DNA from: Gp1-AA133 sp963850425
Lineage (GTDB): Bacteria > Acidobacteriota > Terriglobia > Terriglobales > Acidobacteriaceae
NCBI GenBank assembly: GCA_963850425.1
Contig: CAWKLF010000007.1
Coordinates: 496,001-560,000 of the forward strand
Direction: 5' to 3'
Length of the DNA: 64,000 bases
The notes under the pieces are model-generated. The model searched no databases. It was not told the origin of the DNA and saw only the letters and a program-made list of their open reading frames with translations. Both the position numbers and the translations under genes were made by a program. Shown piece after piece: positions 17,985 to 25,974 of this stretch. Position 1 is the stretch's first letter, and the number at the start of each line of letters is the position of its first letter.

Positions 17985-18400
17985 ACGAATCGGTTTCCTT
18001 AAAGCTTACATTAGCGCTACGGAGCCCCAGGATCGACGATTGAGCCCTCGGATGACCTGAACTCCGCCCCAAGCCCCGACGCGCCCCTGTAGGCCCTCTA
18101 AAGCATCCTGGAGGGCATTCTACGAGCCGCTCGTGGACTGTTTTTGGATTGGATGCGCCTGGCGCGGGCAGTTTTTTTAGATATCTTAAAGCTAACGTAT
18201 TAAATCTAAAGGGAAAGGCTTTCAAACGCCGAGTTCGCCGGGAAAGCCGGCAGGACGCTGACGTTTGCTTCGCGATCTTTGCGCGCTCCTTCCTTTGCGG
18301 TTAGAAGCTTTTCGTCCAACCCACAGCGAGCGCAATTGCAGAGGGACCTCGTCCGACAACGGAAGCAGATGACAGGTTAGGCTAAACTCAAACCCGGTTG
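17985..18400. other. Intergenic region with a T-rich possible terminator
   Basis: About 415 bp without a gene. A weak GCGC/GCGC hairpin followed by GGGCAG and seven T residues (18157-18178) could end the phosphatase transcript. The stretch 18179-18215 is AT-rich and may carry a promoter. Nothing else was recognised. Confidence 0.35.
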
Positions 18401-19042
18401 ATGATGACGAGCGACCCCTCCGGCTTCACGCCCAAAGAGCTGCGCAAGTTGCGCGCACTGAAGGGTCCGCATGGAATTCAGAAACACCTGGATGCCATGC
18501 CCTACCACTTGGCCGACACGGCCTGGTCCCCTCGCAAAGTCTTGGCGGAGAACACGTCGCATTGCCTGGAAGGCGCGATCTTTGGCGCTGCTGCCTTGCG
18601 GGCTAATGGCTTCCCACCCCTCATCGTCGATCTCGAGGCCGAGCACGATACCGACCACGTGATCGCGGTTTATCGCGTTGACGGGCATTGGGGTTCAGTT
18701 GCGAAGTCGAACTACACCGGCTGCCGTTATCGCGAGCCGGTCTATCGCACGCTGCGCGAGCTGGCGCTCAGCTACTTCAACATTTATTTCAATTTGCGCC
18801 GCGAACGAACGCTGCGCCGCTTCTCCCGCCCCGTCAATCTGGCGCGCTTCGACCGGCTCGAGTGGATGACGACCGAGAAACCGATCTGGTTCATCGTGTA
18901 TCACCTGCTTGAGATTCCGCACGAGAGTCTATTCAGCAAACGGATTGCTAGGCGCCTGCACCGTGTGGATGAACGGGTCTACCAGGCGGAAATTCTGGGC
19001 AAGGCGTACAAGCCGGGAAAAGTTCAGAAGAAAGCTCGGTGA
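18401..19042 (+). CDS. Transglutaminase-like hypothetical protein
   Basis: 213 residues, soluble, with TTG/ATG/ATG start choices at 18398-18404. The pattern suggests a papain/transglutaminase-like fold: NTSHCLEGAIFGAAALRANG gives a Cys at a helix start, and DTDHVIAVYRVDGHWGSVAK gives the His plus following strand. An acidic residue could complete a triad. The C-terminal half (PVYRTLRELALSYFNIYFN, then a basic tail) has no motif I know. Catalytic function is inferred from the Cys-His spacing only. It is followed by a convergent receiver-domain gene. Confidence 0.75.
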   Translation: MMTSDPSGFTPKELRKLRALKGPHGIQKHLDAMPYHLADTAWSPRKVLAENTSHCLEGAIFGAAALRANGFPPLIVDLEAEHDTDHVIAVYRVDGHWGSVAKSNYTGCRYREPVYRTLRELALSYFNIYFNLRRERTLRRFSRPVNLARFDRLEWMTTEKPIWFIVYHLLEIPHESLFSKRIARRLHRVDERVYQAEILGKAYKPGKVQKKAR

Positions 19043-19052
19043 GCGCGACTGG

Positions 19053-19457
19053 CTAGGCAGCCGCCCACTCGTGGGTCTGGGGACTGGAGCTGCTTCCGTC
19101 GCCGAGCAACAACAGAAGCAAGGCCAGGACTACTTCAGGATTTGAAGGCGGCGCCGAGGGAGCCACCAACCGCAAGTGACGACAGAGTTCGCTGCCCTTC
19201 GCGGGTCCGGAGTGCACCATGATCGGCAGGCTCGGCTTCGAGTCGGAAAGGCAATTCCACACTTCCGGCCGCGCCATTGACGAAGCCTGATCCAGCACCA
19301 TCACATCAAAGTCCAATGAGCTTGCAAGACATACGGCATCGCTCGCGCCGCGCGCCGTCCATACATCGAACCCGGCTTTCTGCAAAGTCTCGGTGAGATT
19401 TTGCAGGCGTCGCGGCGAACTGTCGACGCAGAGAATACGATGAGCCGGACGCGTCAT
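19053..19457 (-). CDS. Degenerate response-regulator receiver protein
   Basis: Stand-alone receiver domain of 134 residues. The start at 19457 is preferred because AAGGGG lies 11 bp upstream; GTG at 19469 overlaps that site. HRILCVDSSPRRLQNL has one acidic residue where two usually bind Mg. FDVMVLDQASS carries the candidate phospho-Asp, and LPIMVHSGPA contains the Ser/Thr region. The Lys normally following is replaced (AKGSE), and the C-terminal helix is an odd run of Leu (VVLALLLLLLGDG). Phosphorylation may therefore be altered or lost. Confidence 0.78.
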   Translation of the reverse strand: MTRPAHRILCVDSSPRRLQNLTETLQKAGFDVWTARGASDAVCLASSLDFDVMVLDQASSMARPEVWNCLSDSKPSLPIMVHSGPAKGSELCRHLRLVAPSAPPSNPEVVLALLLLLLGDGSSSSPQTHEWAAA

Positions 19458-19699
19458 GGAGATATACACCCCTTTCCCATGGAAAGGCCTGAGTGGAAGG
19501 CTCAGCTTAGAACAAGTTGGTCTCTTTTTTGTTAAAAGCTTGTAAAGAAACGCAAATTGAGATGCGTGCAGATAAAAATCTGTTGTGGCAATTTTCTCTA
19601 TGAGAAAGCGCGCTCCGAGCCAGCTTTGAGACGTGTTGAAACATTCCGGGTGGCAGCGGGTTTTTTCTGCGAACCGGAGAGCCGCAGGTAACGTAAATC

Positions 19700-20626
19700 A
19701 TGGTAATGCGTGGTCTTACTCTCTCTTTCATCCTCCTTGTTAGCTCGGCTGTCTTCGGACAAACCAGTCCCGTCAAAGAGTCCGAAGCGGCATCCGCTCA
19801 AAAATTGAACGCGACCGCGCTTAACCCCGCCCCCATAAGCTTTTCGCGAGAGCAAATCCAGGAAATGATCCGCTTGTCAGCTGAGAAGGACATGGAGAAC
19901 GACAAGCGGCAGCGCGACTACACCTACGTCGAACGCGTGGAAGAACACAAACTCAACGGCAAAGGCGAAGTTTCTTCCACCGAGACCCGCACCTACGATG
20001 TGCTGCAAATCTATAACGAGCAGGTTCGGCGGCTGACGGCTAAGGATGACAGGCCGCTCTCCGCCAAAGATGCCGCCAAAGAAGAAGAAAAAATCCAGAA
20101 AATCATCGACAAGCGCAAAAACGAATCGGACTCGCAGCGCGAGAAACGCTTGCAACAAGAGGAGAAAGAGCGCGCAGACAACCGCGAGTTCGTGAAAGAG
20201 ATTGCCGATGCCTACGACTTCAAGCTCGCCGGGGTGGAGAAGCTCGATGGCCGTGACAGCTATGTGATTGACGGCGAACCGCGGCCGGGCTTTGAACCCA
20301 AACGCAAACAGGCAAAGATTCTGCCCAAGTTCCGCTTCCGAGTGTGGATCGATCGTGCGGAGAATCAGTGGGTGAAGTTGGAGGCGCAGTGCATCGATAC
20401 GGTGTCCTTCGGCCTCTTTATCGCGCGCATTCACAAAGGTTCGCGCATTCTGATCGACACCACCCGCGTCAACAATGAAGTCTGGCTGCCCCGGCGCGTC
20501 GCCGTGCACGTGGATGCGCGTCTGGCTTTGCTGAAGAATTTCGATGTCGACGAAGAGATTACTTATAAGGATTACAAGAAGTTCCACGCCGCTTCGAGGA
20601 TTACCGGGATGGAGGAAGCGAAGTAG
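19700..20626 (+). CDS. Secreted hypothetical protein, outer-membrane lipoprotein-sorting-like
   Basis: 308 residues with a signal peptide (VMRGLTLSFILLVSSAVFGQ). After a linker comes DNDKRQRDYTYVERVEEHKL-like sequence (about residues 63-85), a charged coiled-coil stretch rich in Lys/Glu (about 120-170) and a beta-rich C-terminal half (FRFRVWIDRAENQWVKLEAQ, DTTRVNNEVWLPRRVAVHV). The latter recalls the LolA/LolB-like half-barrel seen in acidobacterial secreted hypotheticals. No lipobox Cys. Function unknown; the fold comparison is an inference. Confidence 0.78.
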   Translation: MVMRGLTLSFILLVSSAVFGQTSPVKESEAASAQKLNATALNPAPISFSREQIQEMIRLSAEKDMENDKRQRDYTYVERVEEHKLNGKGEVSSTETRTYDVLQIYNEQVRRLTAKDDRPLSAKDAAKEEEKIQKIIDKRKNESDSQREKRLQQEEKERADNREFVKEIADAYDFKLAGVEKLDGRDSYVIDGEPRPGFEPKRKQAKILPKFRFRVWIDRAENQWVKLEAQCIDTVSFGLFIARIHKGSRILIDTTRVNNEVWLPRRVAVHVDARLALLKNFDVDEEITYKDYKKFHAASRITGMEEAK

Positions 20627-20637
20627 GTCGGGGTTGC

Positions 20638-20707
20638 GAGTTTCGAGTTGCGAGTTTCGAGTTTCCAGTTTCGAGTTTCCAGTTTCGAGTTTCCAGTTTT
20701 GAGTTTC
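20638..20707. repeat. Ten-unit heptad array (GAGTTTC/CAGTTTC)
   Basis: Ten consecutive 7-nt units with no slippage: GAGTTTC, GAGTTGC, GAGTTTC twice, then alternating CAGTTTC and GAGTTTC, one CAGTTTT, and a final GAGTTTC. It starts 11 bp after a stop codon. The unit sequence is shared with the large array at 49678. Confidence 0.9.
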
Positions 20708-20910
20708 GGGGCCGAATCGCAGCATCTTCACTGACGTCTTCCTTGTTCAGATGGGCGGTGGCAGGCCGTGTGCGCAGGAGAACGAGGTGCCGCCATAAGT
20801 TGAGCTGCCGCTTTTAGTTGCAGACGACTTCTCGGAAAGTCTCACCGGGCACGATGGGCGGGGAAGCCGTGTCCCCAGCTTGCGGCAGATTTGAGAGTAT
20901 TGTCACGCGT

Positions 20911-20916
20911 TATAAT
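20911..20916 (+). promoter_or_regulatory. Possible -10 box upstream of uvrB
   Basis: A perfect TATAAT in an AT-rich stretch 115 bp before uvrB. The nearest TTGAGA (20891-20896) is only 14 bp away, so the -35 assignment is poor. No recognisable LexA site was seen. Confidence 0.35.
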
Positions 20917-20993
20917 AAAAAGATTCTCTATCGTGAAAATCGCTCTCTGTGAGGGCCGTGAACGTTTGCACCTGCCCGGCAGTTGGTGATTTG

Positions 20994-21021
20994 GCTAAGA
21001 GCGAGGAGCTAAGAGCAGAAG
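20994..21021. repeat. Four-unit heptad array before uvrB
   Basis: GCTAAGA GCGAGGA GCTAAGA GCAGAAG in strict 7-nt register, ending 10 bp before the uvrB start codon and so probably within its 5' leader. It occupies the place where a ribosome site would be expected. Confidence 0.65.
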
Positions 21022-21031
21022 CTGTCTTTCT

Positions 21032-23023
21032 ATGGATTTCAAACTTGTCAGTGATTACAAGCCGCAAGGGGACCAGGGATCCGCGATCAAGTCGCTGGTG
21101 CGCGGGGTATTCGATCGCGAGCAGCACCAGGTGCTGCTGGGCGTAACGGGTTCGGGCAAGACCTACACCATGGCCAAGGTGATCGAGGCCTCCAACCGCC
21201 CGTCCATCGTGATGGCTCACAACAAGACCCTGGCCGCGCAGCTTTACCACGAATTTAAGAGCTTCTTCCCGCACAATGCGGTGGAATATTTCGTTTCTTA
21301 TTACGACTACTACCAGCCAGAAGCCTACGTTCCGGCCGCCGACCTCTACATTGAAAAAGAATCCACGATTAACGACGAACTCGACAAGCTCCGCCTGTCG
21401 GCCACCAAGTCTCTGTTTGAGCGGCGCGATGTGCTGATCGTGGCGTCGGTGAGCTGCATTTACGGCCTGGGATCGCCGGAAGCCTACTACGGCATGTTGC
21501 TGTTCCTGGAGAAGGGCCAGAAGATCAAGCGACAGGACATCACGCGCAAGCTGGTGGAAATTCTCTACGAGCGCACCGATGGCGACTTCCGGCGCGGCAC
21601 GTTTCGCGTGCGCGGCGACGTGATCGAGATTTACCCCACCTACGATGACATGGCCTATCGCGTTGAGCTCTGGGGCGACGAGGTGTCGGCGCTCTCGCAG
21701 ATCGATCCCCTGTTTGGAACGGTCAAGCAGCGCTACGTGCGCTTGCCCATCTATCCCAAAACACATTATGTGATGAAGGAAGAGACCAAGGCCTCGGCGG
21801 TCGCATCGATCAAAGAAGAGCTGGCCTGGTGGGAAGTGGAACTCGAGAAACAGGGACGGCTGGTGGAATCACAGCGCGTACACCAGCGGACGATGTTTGA
21901 TCTCGAGATGATCAAGTCGATGGGCTTCTGCCACGGCATCGAGAACTACTCGCGGCACTTCACAGGGCGACTGCCGGGCGAGCCGCCACCCACTCTGCTC
22001 GATTATTTTCCGCGCGACTTCATGATGTTCATCGACGAATCCCACCAGACCGTGCCGCAGTTGCGCGGGATGTATGCCGGCGACCGGTCGCGCAAGGAAG
22101 TTCTGGTGGAATACGGATTCCGGCTGCCTTCCGCGCTCGACAACCGTCCGCTCACGTTCGAGGAATTCGAGCATCGCATGAACCAGTTGGTCTACGTTTC
22201 GGCGACGCCCGGACCGTACGAACTGACCAAGTCGGCGGGGGTTGTAGTGGAGCAGATCATCCGGCCTACGGGACTGATCGATCCCCCGGTGGAAATCCGG
22301 CCGGTGAAGGGACAGATTGACGACCTGCTGCACGAGATTCGCGATCGCGTGGCCAAACACGAACGTGTTCTGGTAACAACGCTGACCAAACGCATGGCGG
22401 AAGATCTCGCGGAATACTACAGCGAAGTGGGCGTGCGCTGCCGCTACATGCATTCGGAAATCGAAACGCTGGAGCGGGTGAAAATCCTGCGTGATTTGCG
22501 CAAGGGTGACTTCGATGTGCTGATTGGGATCAACCTGCTGCGCGAAGGGCTGGACTTGCCCGAAGTATCGCTGGTGGCGATTCTGGACGCGGACAAGGAA
22601 GGATTCCTGCGCTCGAGCGGGTCGCTGATCCAGACCATCGGGCGGTGCGCCCGCAATCTGAACGGGCGCGCGGTTTTGTATGCAGACCGGATGACCGACT
22701 CGATGAAGCGCGCCATGGACGAGACCAACCGACGGCGAGCCATCCAGACTGCATACAACGAAGAACACGGGATCACGCCGGAGTCGATCGTGCGGCCTCT
22801 GGAGATGTCGCTGGCCTCGATTGTGGCGGCCGATTACGCGGATCTGACTTCGGTCGAGGAGAGCGGGGTCCCGGAATTCAGATCGCAGGAAGAGTTGGAT
22901 GGCTTCATTGCCAAGCTCGAGAGCGATATGCGGGAGGCCGCGAAAAAGTTTGAATTCGAGAAGGCGGCAAAGCTGCGGGACACGATCAAGGAATTGCGGA
23001 CGAAGGAATTCCTGTTCGCGTAG
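21032..23023 (+). CDS. uvrB: Excinuclease ABC subunit B
   Basis: Damage-verifying helicase-like subunit of nucleotide excision repair. It has 663 residues, normal length. Visible: Walker A GVTGSGKTYTMAKV, the beta-hairpin region YYDYYQPEAYVPAADLYIEK that clamps DNA, motif II MFIDESHQT, motif V GINLLREGLDLPEVSLVAIL, motif VI QTIGRCARN and the C-terminal UVR domain (MREAAKKFEFEKAAKLRD) that binds UvrA/UvrC. No good Shine-Dalgarno lies in front of the ATG. It is an isolated gene. Confidence 0.97.
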   Translation: MDFKLVSDYKPQGDQGSAIKSLVRGVFDREQHQVLLGVTGSGKTYTMAKVIEASNRPSIVMAHNKTLAAQLYHEFKSFFPHNAVEYFVSYYDYYQPEAYVPAADLYIEKESTINDELDKLRLSATKSLFERRDVLIVASVSCIYGLGSPEAYYGMLLFLEKGQKIKRQDITRKLVEILYERTDGDFRRGTFRVRGDVIEIYPTYDDMAYRVELWGDEVSALSQIDPLFGTVKQRYVRLPIYPKTHYVMKEETKASAVASIKEELAWWEVELEKQGRLVESQRVHQRTMFDLEMIKSMGFCHGIENYSRHFTGRLPGEPPPTLLDYFPRDFMMFIDESHQTVPQLRGMYAGDRSRKEVLVEYGFRLPSALDNRPLTFEEFEHRMNQLVYVSATPGPYELTKSAGVVVEQIIRPTGLIDPPVEIRPVKGQIDDLLHEIRDRVAKHERVLVTTLTKRMAEDLAEYYSEVGVRCRYMHSEIETLERVKILRDLRKGDFDVLIGINLLREGLDLPEVSLVAILDADKEGFLRSSGSLIQTIGRCARNLNGRAVLYADRMTDSMKRAMDETNRRRAIQTAYNEEHGITPESIVRPLEMSLASIVAADYADLTSVEESGVPEFRSQEELDGFIAKLESDMREAAKKFEFEKAAKLRDTIKELRTKEFLFA

Positions 23024-23041
23024 TTTCGTTTTCTCCCGAAG

Positions 23042-23163
23042 ACACAGAGGCACAGAGAAGGGCCATTTTGGTCGGAAAGTTTCCCGATTGCTGTGATATT
23101 GCGGACGGTACAGGGGTCCTTCGACTTCGTTCGGCTGGCGCCTCAGTTCGCTCAGGATGACAA
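23042..23163. repeat. Dispersed intergenic repeats (ACACAGAG octads; CCTTCGACTTCG...CTCAGGATGACA)
   Basis: Two octads, ACACAGAG GCACAGAG (23042-23057), are followed after about 55 bp by a partly palindromic stretch (23112-23163) ending in CTCAGGATGACAATG. Similar sequences are common between genes in acidobacterial genomes as I recall them. This is the whole gap between uvrB and the hydroxyacid dehydrogenase. Confidence 0.55.
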
Positions 23164-23175
23164 TGCGGGCGAAAA

Positions 23176-24342
23176 TTATTTCGTCCAGGTTGCGGGAACT
23201 TCGAGGTACGACTGATCGAGCGCCGCGATCGACGGACAGCCCAGCAATCTCACTGTTCTTTCTACGTCGGCGCGCAGGATCTCTATTGCGCGGCTCACAC
23301 CTTCCTCACCCGCCGCCGACAGGGCATACGCATAGGCGCGTCCGCAGAGCACGGCGCGGGCACCCAGGCACAGAGCTTTCACGATGTCGGAACCGCGGCG
23401 CACTCCGCCATCCATCCAGACTTCGGCCTGGCCTTTGATTGCGGCCACGACTTCGGGCAGCGCGCGGATCGACGGACGCACGCCGTCCAGTTGCCGGCCT
23501 CCGTGATTGGAGACGCTGACCGCCGCGGCACCTTCATCGACGGCCCGCTTCGCGTCCTCGCCGGTCAACACTCCCTTCACCACGATAGGCCCGCGCCAGT
23601 GCTCACGGATCCAGCGCAGGTCTTCCCATTTCACGGCGGAGGCGGCCAGCGCCGCACCCACGTCGACCATTTGCAGCGGACCTTTGCCCGGGATGACGAC
23701 GTTCTCGAGCATGGGCACACCGCCATCGAGCAGAAACTGCGCGAGCCAGCGGGGATGGGCAAGGATATTCGGCAGGAACGGCAGCTTGGCCAACGTGCGA
23801 CTGCCCATCAGCTCCTTCATGCCATTGCGGAGGTCGCGCTCCCGCAGACCGGCGACGGGCGTATCAATGGTAACGACCAGCGCGGAGAATCCGGCGTTGC
23901 GGGCACGGTCGATCGCGGCTTCCGCGGCGGCACGGCCCCCCAGAAGATAGAGCTGATAAAACACGGGACCGGTCGAAGCTGACTTCACCTTCTCCATCGG
24001 GTGACCGGAGATGGTGGACAGGATGTAAGCCATGCCGGCTTTGCCGGCGGCGCTTGCGGCGGCAACCTCGCCGCCCGGATGCATGAGCCGGCTGTAGCCG
24101 ACGGGAGCGAGCATCGCGGGAAATGACAACTCCTGTCCGAGGACGGTAGTTTTCAGTCCGCAATCCGAAGACGCAACCGCGCAACGCGGGCGGAAAATGA
24201 GGTCGTCGAAGGCGCGGCAATTCTCACGCAACGTGATCTCGCCGTCGGCGCCGCCATCCAGGTAGTCGAAGACCGCCTTGGGCAGACGCCGCTCGGCTAG
24301 AGGGCGAAAGTCGGAGATGTTGACGATCTGCGAGGGGCGCAC
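23176..24342 (-). CDS. FMN-dependent alpha-hydroxyacid dehydrogenase (lactate dehydrogenase-like)
   Basis: TIM-barrel flavoenzyme oxidising L-lactate or another 2-hydroxyacid. It has 388 residues from GTG 24342, which has GGAAAAG upstream; a TTG at 24366 is an alternative. Motifs: FDYLDGGADGEITLREN, FYQLYLLGGR, ALVVTIDTPVAGLRERD, the Lys in IVVKGVLTGEDAKRAVD, the catalytic His/Arg in VSNHGGRQLDGV and the FMN phosphate site WMDGGVRRGSDIVKAL, GARAVLCGRAYAYAL. Substrate cannot be resolved within the family (lactate, glycolate, mandelate). Confidence 0.92.
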   Translation of the reverse strand: MRPSQIVNISDFRPLAERRLPKAVFDYLDGGADGEITLRENCRAFDDLIFRPRCAVASSDCGLKTTVLGQELSFPAMLAPVGYSRLMHPGGEVAAASAAGKAGMAYILSTISGHPMEKVKSASTGPVFYQLYLLGGRAAAEAAIDRARNAGFSALVVTIDTPVAGLRERDLRNGMKELMGSRTLAKLPFLPNILAHPRWLAQFLLDGGVPMLENVVIPGKGPLQMVDVGAALAASAVKWEDLRWIREHWRGPIVVKGVLTGEDAKRAVDEGAAAVSVSNHGGRQLDGVRPSIRALPEVVAAIKGQAEVWMDGGVRRGSDIVKALCLGARAVLCGRAYAYALSAAGEEGVSRAIEILRADVERTVRLLGCPSIAALDQSYLEVPATWTK

Positions 24343-24434
24343 GAGATATCTTTTCCGAATTCGCAAAAGACTAACATCTGCGATTGGAGTGCATCAAACT
24401 CAGACCTCTCTGTCCTCTGTGCGCAGGCGAGCAC

Positions 24435-24556
24435 TATGAGGCCCGGCGGGCTCACGCCCGCTGGGCCCTGGTGCCGCCCCTCCGGGGCTTGCGGTCTGAT
24501 TGCCAGCTTTCCCAGCGCTTCGCGCTGGGCTAATGAATGCCGCCGCTGGGCGGCTT
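24435..24556 (+). repeat. Dispersed multi-hairpin REP-like element, copy 2
   Basis: Successive hairpins: GCCCGGCGGGC/GCCCGCTGGGC (24441-24466), CGCCCCTCCGGGGC (about 24476-24489), CCCAGCGCTTCGCGCTGGG (24511-24529), linker CTAATGAATG, then GCCGCCGCTGGGCGGC (24539-24554). Same order as copies at 4734-4830 and 49497-49612. The remaining bases to 24755 hold nothing recognised. Confidence 0.75.
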
Positions 24557-24755
24557 GAAATGTCTACTTTTTCGGAGGGGTGAGGTGATCGGGCATGGGC
24601 GTGGTCTCGCCGAGCACGACGTCGCGATGGCCTCACACAGTGCAATCCGTTCAGGGCCACGGATACCTTCCAGGTTACAGTCCTGCAATCGCCAATTGCT
24701 TTTCCGGAACGCATGGGTGGCTTTGTCATCGATGACTCGCCAGTACTCTAAGAGC

Positions 24756-25100
24756 CTATCGCCGGGGCGCTGGAGCCGGGCCAGGCGGCAGGATTTCCGG
24801 CTCGCTGCTCATAATTTCTCGGCGGGTTACAAAGAATACCGCCGTGGTCCAAGTGGGAAACAGGTCGAAGCCGGGAATCAGTTCGGCAGCGAAGCTGGGA
24901 AGGAACGCCCAGTGCCAGCCGAGCAGGCGGATCAGGAGCGCGGCGACAATCACGTCGAGCGCGGTATTGGCGGGCGAGAAAACACCTTCGCCGAACATGG
25001 GAACGACCGCGATCTGGATCGCGTCCGCCGCCATGGCCACAAGCCAGGCCAGCCGGTGTTCGGGCGTTTTCAAGCCTTTCCAGAAATCACGAATGCGCAT
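24756..25100 (-). CDS. Small membrane protein of unknown function
   Basis: 114 residues with two or three membrane segments: LAWLVAMAADAIQIAVVPMF, ALDVIVAALLIRLLGWHWAF and PSFAAELIPGFDLFPTWTTA. The N-terminus is basic (RIRDFWKGLKTPEHR) and the tail Pro-rich. Not a family I can name. Stand-alone between intergenic repeats. Confidence 0.68.
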   Translation of the reverse strand: MRIRDFWKGLKTPEHRLAWLVAMAADAIQIAVVPMFGEGVFSPANTALDVIVAALLIRLLGWHWAFLPSFAAELIPGFDLFPTWTTAVFFVTRREIMSSEPEILPPGPAPAPRR

Positions 25101-25536
25101 GGCCGGGCCTCCCGAATTCAGGATACAAGGATTGGATGGCGCGGGAGAAGCGGGGGATGCCGCAAAAATCGGCGTTCGCGCAGCGGGACGTTATCGGCAA
25201 TCAAAACTCTTGCGTGAAAAGTACCCTGTGTTCCCGGTATTGGACGCAGAGACGCACGGAGGAATTCAGTACCACAAATACCTGTTTCGCTTGCGGTGTA
25301 GTGGTTTTCAACTGACGTGCGATAGGTGGCATTTTTCTTTCACCCGGCTTGCGGGCTGCGCTATTGTTGCGCGCAATCGGTACATCGTTCGCGGGTGGTG
25401 GTGAAGCTTGCGAAGGCTCAGGAATGTTCTTTTTGGTTCTGTCTGACCTTTCTTCTGATCGGGCGTATGGTCGCAGCATGCAAAGTGGCAGTAATCTTCC
25501 AGCACGCTCCCAAACGCACGGCACACTTCGAACAAA

Positions 25537-25741
25537 GTTCTGGCGCGAGCACAGGCTGGAGACCGGACTGCCCAATTTCAGGCCGGACTCGCGTTTGAGA
25601 CTCGCGCGGGTACCAATCAGGATTATGACGAAGCTGTGAAGTGGTACCGCAAGGCCGCTGACATGGGTGATTGCCGCGGCGCAGAACAATCTGGGCGGAA
25701 TGTTTTTTGGGGCAGGGACGACAGTAGGCTCTAGGGTCTAG
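25537..25741 (+). pseudogene. Broken Sel1-repeat gene fragment
   Basis: Reading from 25537 gives KVLARAQAGD-like Sel1 sequence (QAGLAFETRAGTNQDYDEAV, KWYRKAADMGD). A one-base insertion at about 25672 then shifts the frame; the next frame continues AAAQNNLGGMFFGAG and stops at 25739-25741. It closely matches the first repeats of the intact Sel1 gene at 25975. There is no start codon with a ribosome site, and a heptad array overlaps the 3' end. The rest of 25101-25974 shows no gene. Confidence 0.8.
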
Positions 25742-25752
25742 GCTCTAGCTCT
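25725..25752. repeat. Heptad array abutting the Sel1 pseudogene
   Basis: TAGGCTC TAGGGTC TAGGCTC TAGCTCT in exact 7-nt register. It supplies the stop codon of the Sel1 fragment and marks where homology to the intact gene ends. Confidence 0.7.
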
Positions 25753-25974
25753 TCTCCAGCCGGACTGTATTCGACGGATCTGTCGTGCAACCGAAAAGGA
25801 GGGGAGCCTTTGTGGCTCTCCTTATATTGTGTAGCCCAGTTGTGCAGGCGAGAGGGGCGTTGCACATTGCAACGGCAGGATGTATCAGTGGAAGCATTTT
25901 CCGTGGTTTCCTTTGACCCCGCCTGCAGAGCACGATATGGTCTACACAACAGCTCCGTGTGGGTGGGGTAAATC

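Noticed and set aside
20887..20916. Clear sigma-70 promoter for uvrB
   Set aside because: TATAAT is perfect but TTGAGA is 14 bp away, too close for a normal -35; kept only as a low-confidence -10.
21869..23053. 394-aa minus-strand frame opposite uvrB
   Set aside because: His/Arg/Gln-rich antisense with no motif; uvrB is complete.
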